Source: Hortaea werneckii (taxonomy: Eukaryota > Ascomycota > Dothideomycetes > Mycosphaerellales > Teratosphaeriaceae). Taken from it: a stretch of DNA of 64,000 nucleotides. The notes beneath the pieces were generated by a model. The model saw only the letters and a program-made list of their open reading frames with translations, ran no database searches and was not told where the DNA came from. Location of the stretch: assembly GCA_037044905.1 (NCBI GenBank), contig JBAOKB010000054.1, positions 310,001 to 374,000 on the forward strand, written 5' to 3'. Below, piece by piece: positions 11,160-21,961 of the stretch. The position numbers and the translations under genes are program-made. Within the stretch, counting starts at the first letter, position 1, and every line of letters starts with the position of its first letter.

Positions 11160-11883
11160 AATGAACGGACTGTTTAAACGACAGCCTCACCAAGTCTGGC
11201 TCTGCGGATGGTTGCTAACTGAAATCCAGAGAGAGTGTGACTGTGCACAAGTGATTCCTCAGACCTTGACGACTCTTAATCTGATTGTTCTTGAGCCGTC
11301 AAGATGACTACCTATATGTACACAGACATGCGCAGGCGAGGTCGAGTTGCGCTAAGAGCGTACCTAGAGTGGCTTTGCGTTCCTTCCTGCTCTCGCTTGT
11401 GCAGGAGGAACAGGCCGAAGCTTCACTATTCTATAATTAAAGCCCTCACGGACTCAAGTTGCAAGGCGGCAAGTTCTACAGCCTCAGTAATCACGGCGGA
11501 CAATGCGTCTGGTGCATATTCGTATGTCCACAAACGGGAGACAGATCTTGTTGGTGCGCCAGGTTCAGGACCATTGTAAATACGCGCTGGAGATCAAGCC
11601 CGAGCCCACCTGCATGGAGTCGGCCGGAAGTTTCAAGGTGCAGGTGGGAAGGTTGCTGCATTTGCGCGCGCCTAAGGCACCAAATCTGGTGACTGCAGGT
11701 GCCCTCCAGCTGCGCCCAAGCGACCTCCAGGGTTGGATCCACTCTCGAACGCATTACAATAGGAACCTTGGAACCTTGTTCATTACGGGCGGCACGACGC
11801 ACCTCCGCTCAGTTTGAAGTTTGTTTTATTAAGCTAAAGGCTTTACCAGTACATCTGCAAAATCATTCGCTTTAGTGCCTCAG
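11160..11883. other. Intergenic, 0.7 kb, divergent
   Basis: It lies between the starts of the membrane protein (minus) and the DNA glycosylase (plus). A 104-codon plus frame at 11503-11817 has no recognisable product and ends before the glycosylase start, so I do not call it. Confidence 0.5.
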
Positions 11884-12912
11884 ATGTCTTCAAGACGGCG
11901 GATGAAAGTGAATGAAATGGCCAGTGGCAAGAACGAAGAATGTATTAATGACGCCGCTCTATCCCAATCGGAAGTAGATAATGTCGGTAATGAAGACGAT
12001 GCAAACGATAGCAGAGAGACGGAGGCAAAATCAAAAATCGCAGCATCAAACTTCAAGGCCAACATCGAAAGATTCCGTCACGGCGCCGATGAAAGCAACG
12101 GCAACGAACCTGCATATAAGATAAACCGCAAACGACCCTTAGACGATAGCGCTACCAACTCTCCACCTCTTGTCTTTTCTCCTACCAAGCGTAAGAAACC
12201 GTCGTCCAAATACGCCCCACCATCCAAATATGCCCACCTCCCCAAGCTCCTGGACATCCTCGAGCCGGAATTAATCTGTGTCTTCGTCGGCACCAATCCC
12301 GGCATCCGGACAGCGACCGCAGGCCACGCCTACGCCCATCCTAGCAACCTCTTCTGGAAACTTCTGCATAGTAGCGGATGTACAGATGTGCGATTACCGC
12401 CTGAGAACGACGTCAACCTGCCGGAATGGTATGCGATGGGGAATACGAATATTGTCGAGCGACCGAGCAAGGACGCGGCTGAACTCTCCAAGGAGGAGAT
12501 GGCGGCCGGCACGCCTGTCCTAGAGGAGAAGATCCGGAGGTTTCGGCCTGAAGCGGTTTGTATCGTGGGCAAAGGCATTTGGGAGGCAGTGTGGCGCTAT
12601 CGGTATGGCAGGCCACTGAGGAAGCATGAGTTCAGGTGGGGATGGCAGGATGAGAAGGAGAGGATGGGCAGGGTTCAAGTCGGAGAGGAGGGTGAAGGTG
12701 AGACTGCCTGGGACGGTGCACCCGTGTTTGTCACGAGCTCGACGAGCGGAAGTGCTGCTAGCTTGAAGCCCGCGGAGAAGGAACTGATCTGGGCACCATT
12801 CGGTGAATGGGTCCGGATGCGAAGGCATGAGAGGTACGGAACTGAGGGTCGGATAGAGCGTCCTGCCCACACGAGGCTGGGGGACGAAGCGAAGGTGAAG
12901 CGAGATCCATAG
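11884..12912 (+). CDS. G/T(U) mismatch-specific thymine/uracil-DNA glycosylase (TDG/MUG family)
   Basis: The open frame extends a few codons upstream but only through a GTG, so I start at the first ATG, 11884, giving 342 residues. Later in-frame ATGs at codons 7 and 12 are alternatives. Seen: a Lys/Ser/acidic disordered N-terminus with a nuclear-signal-like SPTKRKKPSSK near 99-109. The family-2 UDG catalytic motif GTNPG is at 136-140; its Asn activates water. It is followed by GHAYAHPSNLFWKLL and GNTNIVERP. The second active-site loop is VTSSTSGSAA. Known: these enzymes remove thymine or uracil mispaired with guanine and start base excision repair in the nucleus. The order and spacing of motifs match the fungal TDG/Thp1 group. 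Single exon. Confidence 0.94.
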   Translation: MSSRRRMKVNEMASGKNEECINDAALSQSEVDNVGNEDDANDSRETEAKSKIAASNFKANIERFRHGADESNGNEPAYKINRKRPLDDSATNSPPLVFSPTKRKKPSSKYAPPSKYAHLPKLLDILEPELICVFVGTNPGIRTATAGHAYAHPSNLFWKLLHSSGCTDVRLPPENDVNLPEWYAMGNTNIVERPSKDAAELSKEEMAAGTPVLEEKIRRFRPEAVCIVGKGIWEAVWRYRYGRPLRKHEFRWGWQDEKERMGRVQVGEEGEGETAWDGAPVFVTSSTSGSAASLKPAEKELIWAPFGEWVRMRRHERYGTEGRIERPAHTRLGDEAKVKRDP

Positions 12913-13103
12913 GGGATTAATTATTCGTGCTGTAAAACACATAGTAGACTCCTGGTACTTGTGATAAGTAAGCGCTACTGCTGGTATGTTTGATAGTTGA
13001 TATCGATTCGATTCAAGTCGGCTTCGAAGCCTCTGGTGTATCTTTTCACAGATCTATCTTGGCTATATTACATGGCGTATTATTGTTTTCCCCTGCATCT
13101 AGC

Positions 13104-14266
13104 TTAGAACTTGTACACCTGGTCCTTGTTGTAGCCAAGCTCAGCAAGGTAACCCGACAGCTCGCCCTGGTCGGCGGGGCTGTTCTTGGGGCCGGAGATG
13201 GCCTTGTACATGCCGGGGGGACCGCAGACGAAAAGCTTCAGGTTGCCCTCCTTCGGCAGCACGGTCTTCAGCACGTCCTTGGTGATGAAGCCCTTGCCCT
13301 GCTGCCAGCCCTCAGGCGGGTTGTCCAGCAGGTAGAAGGCCCGGAAGCGCTGCGGGTACTTGTTCTCGAGGTCCTGGAGCTCCTTCTTGAGCAGGATGTC
13401 CTCTTCGCTGACGTTGCCGTAGACGAGCGTGACCTTGGTCTTGTCGTCGGGGTTCTTGAAGATGGCGCGTGCGACCTGGTACATGGGCGTGATACCGGTA
13501 CCACCGGCGATCATGGCGACGTGGTCGTGCTTGTTGGCTTCGTATGGGTACTTCGGGATGGGTCCCTTCATGTCGAGTGACTGGCCAACATTCATGTTGT
13601 GGATGTGCTCGGACATGGGGCCGTTGGGGTACTTCTTCACGACGAAGTCGAGGTAGCCTGGCTGGTCTGTGGATGCGTCAGATACATGCTTGTCGTGAAA
13701 GATGCGACTGCCACTTACCCTCGTCGGAGACAGGGGTGTATGGCCTGATGACGGGCTTCTCCATCTCTGGGCCCTTGTACTTGGTGATAAGTGCGCTGGC
13801 AACCGGGAGACCTGCAACGGCATCCTCGCTCGACAGCTTGAAGCGGAGCTTCTTCGTGTTGTGGCTGACCTGCTCAGTGCTGTCCAGTACCAGAGGAATG
13901 AAACCCTGGTCGCCACCAGTGAAAGTCTTCACAGCATTCGGGCCAGCCTTGGCCGGGACGTTCTGCTCTTCTGTCTTGCTGGCCGGTTGGCCGTGTGCAG
14001 CAGACTCGTTGACGCTGCCGTGCGATCCTTGGTTCATGTACCAGTAGCCACCGCCAAGTGCGGCTGCGCCAATGGCGCCGTAGAGGCCAGCACCGCTGCC
14101 GCCGCTCTTCGGCGGCTCAGTCGCATAACGGCGAACGTGCTATTGTTGAGAGTATGTCAGCGCGTGCACATTGGGTGGATGGCGTCGCGTCATGGCCGTC
14201 ATCAGAGGCACTCGCACTTACGCCTGAAAGCTGCTGCGCTGGGCGGAAAAGTCTGTTGCTGAACAT
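13104..14266 (-). CDS. MCR1: NADH-cytochrome b5 reductase, mitochondrial type
   Basis: Exons 14266-14222, 14139-13719 and 13666-13104 give 342 residues; introns are 82 and 52 bp. Seen: a short presequence (MFSNRLFRPA), a membrane anchor at about 33-50 (GLYGAIGAAALGGGYWY), the FAD-binding RPYTPVS at 147-153, the nucleotide-binding GGTGITPMYQ at 210-219 and the NADH-binding CGPPGM at 303-308. The anchor with N-terminal presequence is the Mcr1 arrangement, as opposed to the microsomal Cbr1 form. Known: Mcr1 sits in the outer membrane/intermembrane space and reduces cytochrome b5-type acceptors, including ones that support sterol synthesis. The residues 51-80 linker is longer than in yeast Mcr1. 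It converges on the DNA glycosylase, with 191 bp between stop codons. Confidence 0.94.
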
Positions 14267-15741
14267 CTTGACGGCTGATGAGACGACAGTGCAAGAAGAT
14301 GAGGCTCTGGGATGAAAGATCAGTGACAATGCAAGAAAGGTTGCCAGAGCTCCCGGAAGTCCGTTGGGTGTGACATCATGCCAAGGTGATGAAACGTCCA
14401 CGGGTGCCCATTGCCATCGGATACCCGTTCTCTCCGTTGTTCCCGCGAAGACACCGATTACATCTTCACATCCCCTTCACCGAGTGGTATGCGGCGACTC
14501 TTACCAGTATCAACCTCCAGAAGTGCCAGATGGGTTATATTATGCATCAGACAGCCGAATGGTGCCTTCGATTGCCAATAAGATACGTCAGGAATTGTCC
14601 ATCTTGCACGGAACTCCTCTCGACCGTCTAGAGTCTCCTAGACAGAAGACATGTCGAAACATGTCCAACATCGTCTCCCAATTGATCAACCCAATTTTTT
14701 TACCGCTATGAATCTTCAGAGACGTCTCAAGATGCCAGTTCGCTACGAGGAGCTCCGGGCCATGCAGTCCAAATCCTGTCTTGGACCGATCGTCAAGGCC
14801 GTTCATTTCTCTATCTTTTCTTTTGTCATCATCCAAGTTATTCGAACTAACTATCTACATTCATCTCCAATAGAGAAGAGGATTTGCCACTCGACAAGAT
14901 TTACGGCGTCTTGTTATTGAATGCAGCGCGGCGCGATTGGCTAGGGCATCTAGCAACGCAACGCTTGTCCCTCGCGGCTTTGCCTACCTGTACTACAATA
15001 CATCTAGACCAATTGGCCTTACATGACTAACCTAGACCCGGATGGCCCCTGAGCTTTTCTAGATCGCATGCAAGATTTAGAGAAAATAGTGGAATTCCCT
15101 CCAAATCTATCACCACATACTGGATTATATTGCCTTTTATCTATTTGGCAATTGACCTTGTGGCTACGACCATATCACGATTCCGCGCTAATGATCGTTT
15201 CTATCAGTGTTTTGCCTACCATGGCAGTATTGATTATGCGGTACTGTTTGCTTGGGCTAAATTTTGTAGGATTGATTCACACTACGAGTGGTCCTATAGC
15301 TCGCCACCGGCGCGCTCGTGCGTATCGGCCCTGCACTGCCAAAGAGAAACAGTCTCCATCCAAACTAACGGCCGCATGCAGTCCACTGAGATGAGAAGCG
15401 TCCATGAATCGTGTGGCCGGCATGTCGGGCATACAAGTTGCATGCCTCCGACTTCGAAACCCATACCGCACATTCCAATCTCTCGCGACCCCATTCGCTC
15501 AGCGACTGTCATTTCCGGCTGAAAGGTACCCGGGTGCGTTTCTTCTCATTCCCTGAGCCGCGCGCAATATTTTGAACGGCAATCATGCCTAGCAACCACG
15601 TCCGATAGGACAATTCTCTTTTAGACCCTCTCGCTTGTTGTTTGATATCCTCACGTCCACAGTCGTTACCTTCAACAACGTCCACACGCTTTCGTTGTCG
15701 CGGCAGAGTCCGCCTTCTTGCGTGCGTTACAACATTGAAGC
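14267..15741. other. Intergenic, 1.5 kb, divergent
   Basis: It lies upstream of both MCR1 (minus) and the secreted repeat protein (plus). Short open frames on both strands show no family resemblance. Nothing else seen. Confidence 0.5.
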
Positions 15742-18700
15742 ATGGCAGTCATGAGAACGAAAACCGACCTCCTGAAGCTGGCTGCGTTGCTGCTTGCCGC
15801 AGCACGAGTTGAAGCGCAGTCTGGATATGGTGTGTCCGATTGCCAGGGTGCTCGGGAATCCCTCCTGCTAACAGTTGTCGTCCAGTCGAATTGTGCACCG
15901 TCCAGGTCTATCAAACATGTGGAACGCCAACGTTGACGAAGACCTTGAGCTTCCCGCAGTCATTCTCATATGCCAGAAACACGACCTCAACGATGGCTGT
16001 CAGCTCATCTGGAGGATGCAGCACCTGTTCAACAAGCTCGTCCGTATCCTCATACATCGAGCCCTCAGTTCCAGCAAGTAGCACTTCGATTGTCCCTCCG
16101 CCAGGGTCTACCACTCCAGTTCTGAGCACGTCGGGAAGCGTCACTTTTACCTCGACTCCATCCCTGGTTAGCAGCTCAGTCCCGTCCAGCTCTTCATCGT
16201 CGGTTGGGCCGCCACCAATCTATACGCCTCCTCCGGTACTCAGTGTGTCCAGCTCAGTGACATTTACCTCGACACCATCACCGATTACCTCCTCTTCCTC
16301 AGAGGCACCACCTCCGATCTATACGCCTCCTCCGGTGATCAGTGTCTCCAGCTCAGTGACATTTACCTCTACGCCATCGCCAATTTCTTCCTCGTCCTCA
16401 GAGGCACCTCCTCCCATCTACACTCCTCCTCCAGTCCTGAGCACATCGAGCGGAATAACCTTCACTTCGACGCCATCGCCGATTCCTTCCTCTTCATCAG
16501 AGGCACCGCCCCCTATCTACACACCTCCACCGGTTCTCAGTACTTCGAGTTCGGTGACCTTCACTTCAACGCCTTCGCCGATTACTTCTTCCTCATCAGA
16601 GGCCCCTCCTCCAATCTATACACCTCCTCCAGTCCTGAGCACCTCTAGTGATGTGACCTTCACTTCGACACCCTCGCCTATTCCATCCAGTTCCTCTTCC
16701 GAAGAAGCTCCGCCGATATACACTCCTCCTCTGGTGCTGAGTACGTCGAGTAGCATTACATTTACCTCGACACCCTCCCCTTCTTCGTCTTCGCCCAGCT
16801 CGCCCAGCTCCTCATCAGTGGGAGTGCCGCCAATCTACACTCCTCCGACTGTCATCAGCATTTCTTCTACATCGACAGCTACGCCTGCGCCCAGCTGTAC
16901 AAACGGAATCGAAACGGACGCCGATGGCGTTCAGTACGAAGTCCAATGCGGTTCTGACACTACTGGAGGGAACCAGGGTACTCCATATGGCACAAGCAAC
17001 CGCGTCACCTCATATAGAGATTGCTTTGGTATTTGCAATGACACTCCAAATTGCCAGGGTTTCGTTTGGGTCGGTGCACAAGGTTCCTATGGCAACGGTC
17101 CTGGAACTTGCTACTTCAAGGGCACAGGCGAACCGGGTCAGGGGATCACTTTCGTGCCAGGGACAGATTCGAGTCATGTGGCTTGTATCATTCCGAACCC
17201 AGCTCCCCCGTCGACGAGCACTTCAAGTTCAACTGCTACTGTCAGTTCCACGTCTGTGGGAGAGCCCCCTATCTATACACCACCTGCTGAAACCTTTACC
17301 ACCACGACCACCACTACAAGCACGTCTTCATCGAGCTCGGTAGAGTCTCCCCCTATTTACACACCTCCCGCCCAGCCAACTACAACCACAACCACCACTA
17401 CGAGTTCTACGAGTTCGTCATCAGAGGCGCCACCTATCTACACGCCGCCTCCACAGCCGACGACCACGACAACCACAACCACCACTACGAGTTCGTCATC
17501 GGAGGTGCCACCGATCTACACCCCGCCTCCACAGCCGACAACTACGACGACTACGACTACGACCTCAAGCAGTAGTAGCTCAAGCGCGCCGGCTGGACCC
17601 AGCTGTTCATACGCACCCGATACAATCATAACCGATGATAATGGTATTGATTACACAGTGCGATGCAGTGCTGACACTACCGGTGGTGGTGTCGGAAACT
17701 CGTATGCGACCACAAATTCAGTAGATTCCTTCCAGGAATGTTTCACAATCTGTGACGGCTATCCAACTTGCCAGGGCTTTGTCTGGTTAGGTGCAGCGAA
17801 CTCGTACGGTAGTGGCGCTGGCAACTGTTACTTTAAGGGAGCGGACCCAGGACAGACGATTGCCTTCACCAATAGCGGTTCTGCTCACTTTGCAGCGATC
17901 AAAGTGAATCAGAATGGTCCAGCGGTGTACCCAGTTACGACAACGACCACTACCACGACGTAAGTCAATTTGAGACACCCTGGCGATGCGTTGGCAACTA
18001 TTGAGACACGGAGTTGAAAAGAAGTATGAAAGTTGACTTGATTTGAACAGGACTTCGTCTTCCTCAAGCGTTGACATTTTCGTCCCTACAACGACTACTA
18101 CTACCACAACGACCACGTCCACGTCGAGCTCGTCAACGGTAAGGAGCGAGCGAAAAAATTATCTCTTCATCGACAGCTAATGTCTTCCGTTAGATCACCT
18201 CACGCGTCATTTACACTCCACCGCCGCCTTCGCAGATCTCCACCTCCGTTTCCTCGACAACATCAATCACCTTCACGTCGCAACCAGCTCGCCTTAGCTG
18301 TGCTCGTCAAGGCTACCTGGTCCAGAACTTCAACTGGTTCGTAGTCGAGATCGCAACCGGAAACACTGTGCAGAATGGCTCGATCCAAGGCGACATCCCG
18401 ATGCAAGCTATGGGTTACAACCGTTGCGACGGTCTCATCTACGCCACGGATCAGGAGGCCCATCTGGTTCGTTTCGGACTCGACTTGAATCCTCAGCGAC
18501 TTTACGAACAGACTTTCTTCAGATACCAGACTGGCGAAGTCGACAACGACTGCCAGTACTGGGCAATTCGGACTGCGGACAAGTAAGTCCATATCTCACC
18601 ATTCTGATTGCCAACCATCATACTAACACACTCTAGCGACGTCGCCCGCTGGATCCACGTCGACGTCAACCCGGCCTCCCCCGTCTACGGCTCCATCGTC

Positions 18701-19105
18701 GGCCAAGGCGAACTCGCCGTCCCGCAATACTTCTACGCCGACTGGGCCTACGTCCCCGGCGCCGGCTCCTACCTCTGGTCCGTCGGCATCGACCAACCGA
18801 CCGCCAACGCGTACCTCTACCGCTTCGACCAAGCCACCCTGACCAGCATCGTCGTGGCCTCCTTCGGCGACATCGGCCTCGCGCCTTTCATCCCCGATCC
18901 CGCGAGCGGGTACCGGTTGAATTTTGGCGCCGTGTACGCGTCTGCCGACGGTTTCTTGTACGGCAGCGAGAACATCAGCGGGAACATTTATCGCTTCACC
19001 GTCACGGAGCCGTATAATTGGCAGTTCCTGGTCCGGGGACCGGGCACGGTGCAGAATGATGGGGCTAGGTGTATTGATAACACTGAGGCTATTGGTACGT
19101 ATTAG
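15742..19105 (+). CDS. Large secreted/cell-surface Ser/Thr/Pro repeat protein with two PAN-like modules and a C-terminal DUF6923-like domain
   Basis: Exons 15742-15829, 15886-17959, 18051-18138, 18194-18582 and 18637-19105 give 1035 residues. All four introns have canonical ends and keep frame. Seen: a signal peptide (MAVMRTKTDLLKLAALLLAAARVEAQ). A tandem 33-residue repeat of IYTPPP and FTSTPSP blocks runs from about 138 to 355. Two related Cys-rich modules at about 367-466 and 603-704 each contain DTTGG..., a CFxIC motif, CQGFVW and NCYFKG/TCYFKG, typical of PAN/apple-like modules in fungal surface proteins. They are separated by poly-Thr/Ser linkers. From about 782 to the end a globular region (GYLVQNFNWFVVEI..., ATDQEAHLVRFGLDL) resembles fungal DUF6923 proteins, probably a beta-propeller-like fold. 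I see no GPI-like C-terminal tail. Inferred role: heavily O-glycosylated wall or matrix protein, perhaps an adhesin. Function unproven. Confidence 0.82.
16209..16862 (+). repeat. Intragenic tandem repeat, about six 99-bp units
   Basis: The repeat encodes units of about 33 residues: PPPIYTPPP, then VLS.SS.VTFTSTPSPI, then SSSSEA. Four units are nearly identical in length. The later ones carry Ser insertions and end in a shortened unit. Such repeats usually vary in copy number between strains. Confidence 0.85.
17259..17590 (+). repeat. Intragenic PPIYTPP / poly-Thr repeat
   Basis: Four blocks of PPIYTPP are separated by runs of 7-10 Thr and Ser-rich spacers. They link the two PAN-like modules of the same protein. 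The ACN codon runs make this a low-complexity, slippage-prone stretch. Confidence 0.8.
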
Positions 19106-19718
19106 ATGATGAGTTCGCGGAGGGAGCATAAAGAAAAGAAAAAAAAAAAAAAGAAGGAGGAGGAGATAGGGAGCAGGAGAAGGGGGGGAAGTAATGAAAG
19201 AGTGGGCCGGAAAAAAAATCCAGTTATTATGTACGATTAGCAATTCTTGTTACACGAACGGTTTCTTGCGGAGTAGATAGGTTTGAAGAAATTCGTTTTT
19301 TTCTCGGTTTCGCCAGTCCCTGCCCTTTGTCCTTCTTCTTCATCACCTTCTCTACTTCTGCTTTGCAACCTTGTTCTCATCGGTTCTTCTTCTAAAGCAC
19401 GTTTGCCTTTTTATGTATGCTGCTAATCCCTCCTCTTCTCCCTTCGTCTCCCGTTTTCTTTCTGCCCTGCTACACTATCCTAATCTCACTTCCCATTTGC
19501 ATCGTTTTCGTTTTCGTTCTCCTCTTCTCTTTCCTTTCCTTTTCTTTTTTCTTTTTACTTTTCTTTCCACAAAGTAAGAAGACAAACGACTCGAGTCTCG
19601 AGTCCCGCCCAGGGGCTTCGCACCTCGTGGTTTCATGAGACCTCCGCCCTGCGATGAGGGAGGGGAAGGTTGAAGGGAAGGGATGGGGATAAATTTACTT
19701 GATCGGGAATGGAATGCG

Positions 19719-19761
<43 letters not shown>

Positions 19762-21961
19762 TGTCCGCCACTCTTAGCCCGGCCTCAATCACAAGTGTCT
19801 TGATTTTTTCATGATAAGTCGATGGTTGATAAGGGCAAATAGGCGATTCGATTTGTTGAGGGATACAGGACAAGATGGAGCTGGAGGAGGGGGCGTTGAT
19901 CGTTTGTTTTGAATTGGGGAGTGCGCTTCGGGATGGTGTTGTCGCATGCGGGGATGACAGCGGCTGGGGACTTTGTTATATATTCTTCCAATGGCTCAGG
20001 GACTTGGTGCTTTTATATCTTTGTTTCTTCGCATTATTGGGTGTTTCTCTTTCGTTCGTTCTTTTTTTTTTTTTTCTTTGATCTTTTGTTGGTGCGAAGT
20101 ATTAGGACATGCCATAGACACTTTCCTGTAGCGCTTGCTATCGGGGCGGCCGGAAAGCACTTGCATCTTGCATCCGATCTCGTGTACTGACCTGACGTGC
20201 TACAACATAAAGCACATGGACCGAGTACGTTGTTCACGGGAAGTCGTTTACATGGTTCTCCAGCCTGATCAACACAACTATGGACGATTGGGAAAAGAGT
20301 GAAGAGGACATCCTCTGGAACGACTTCCATACAGGACGATGGAGGGGACAAGCCTACGCTGATACTACCCGATGCAACGACCGACCTTTGTTCTACAAGA
20401 CTACTGATGTCGAGGACAGATGAAGGAGAACTCGACTTAGCGGACCGCCTCTTCCCTCACAGCCTCTCATGGCCGACAGACCGATCCAATCCGTGAAAGG
20501 AAGCACGACCCGAAAGTACGAACATGGCATCTCCATAACAAGCGGTTGCCGATGAAGGCCGATCGGAAGCGACATGATGACCAACGGGTTGCGCAACGGT
20601 TACGACGAACCAGTTTTCTTCGGCATGCCGACGGCGATATTTTTACAGTCCAGAGCCAAGCTCGTCAGGCTAAGCGGCGGAATGACATCGGAGAGCGTTG
20701 GTGAGCCCTGGCGAGCGAGCGACCCACCCCCGCATTCAGAGGCGCCACTCGGAGGCCGAGGACAGCGGACATGACTGGATCATTGCGTTCGAGACGTGAG
20801 GAAGCAGAAATTTCTGGACAATGGCCGAATGGTGTTAACGCTTTCCGCCATTGCGCTGCTAGTAGCCAGCCAATCATGATGCCACCTGATGAGATGGTTG
20901 CGATGTTATTCTGGTCGCTCAGAAATCTCGTCACCATACCTGAAGGTACCAACGTTGGTACCGTATGGATCTCCACGTGGGTTGCGCAAGTCTTTTGCAA
21001 AAGGCTCACCCCGGAAGCATCTGGACCAGCCGGCCGCGTTCGATTGGGGTGGGCGCCCGAAACGGCAGCGCTGCATCTTACCTCCGCAGTTGTCCGGGTA
21101 GGAATGCTATGTGTCATGTTCCTGACACGCGTGGCAGGCCCGACGGGAAATGCTTTCCTTTCATGGATTCGCGCTGCCACACCGCAGGCGCTGGTATGCG
21201 CATTCTTACGACAGACATCTCAACATGTGTGCGATCGAGTATCATGTGAAAGGGTCTAGGGGAAGGGCGGAACATGATATCAGCAGACATGTCGTTCCAA
21301 TCGCAGTGCGGAAAGTTGGAAACGATGCGCAGGCATGTCTTTGGGGGGGGGTTTGTCAGCTTCTGCACGCCCTGGAGAGTACAATTGAAGATAAGACTGC
21401 GATAGAGATGGGAAGAGAGTGAGCTGACCGAGCAGGACGGGAGAGTAGGAGCACAAGCTTCGAGACTACGCGCTAGTGAAGAGTGCGCTCCACCGATTGG
21501 GCAAGCGGCCCAATATGGCTGGATCAGACCCAGTCATAACGACGCCACCATCGCCAGTCCTCGCACACTCTCCGCACGAAGCCCGGTGTGCTGCCAATGC
21601 CAACATATTCACGGCGATTTTATAAGAAGCGCAATCGCCCGTCACAGTATTCACCCAGTATCCCCAAGATATACACTCGCAATCCATCACCGTTCCCATC
21701 ATCATCCGCTCAGAAGAATCTCCCTCCCCCCTTCACTCTCATATCAGCCACTGGAAAGAATCCAACAGCACGTCAAAAAAGCATTGCAAAAGCCGCTGTT
21801 GTGTTGACTGACTGCCTGCACACGTCTGCATCGTCGCATTCGGTGCGTGGCGACATCGCAAATCGCGTGTCTGTCTACAGCTTTGGCCTTGTCTTTCTTT
21901 GCGCTTTTCCTTTGCTGCGACGTCTGACTTCACTTACTTTCCTTTCACTGCGGCGACGATC
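19106..21961. other. Gene-poor interval, 2.9 kb, with low-complexity DNA
   Basis: It holds the 3' flank of the secreted repeat protein and the promoter of the arrestin gene. An A-rich run lies near 19135-19152, a pyrimidine-rich tract near 19470-19570, the 43-C tract at 19719-19761 and a poly-T run near 20065-20077. Overlapping open frames of 160-170 codons on both strands at 20665-21259 have no recognisable product and are not called. Confidence 0.5.
19719..19761 (+). repeat. Homopolymer of 43 C
   Basis: Uninterrupted C run, read directly. It lies about 0.6 kb past the stop of the secreted repeat protein. The true length is uncertain because such runs are hard to sequence. Confidence 0.9.

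Noticed and set aside
11875..11883. Start of the DNA glycosylase at a GTG codon
   Set aside because: GTG is not a normal start in a eukaryote; ATG 11884 is the first valid start.
20665..21259. Overlapping 160-170-codon frames on both strands
   Set aside because: No domain, no splice-consistent extension and no clear codon bias.
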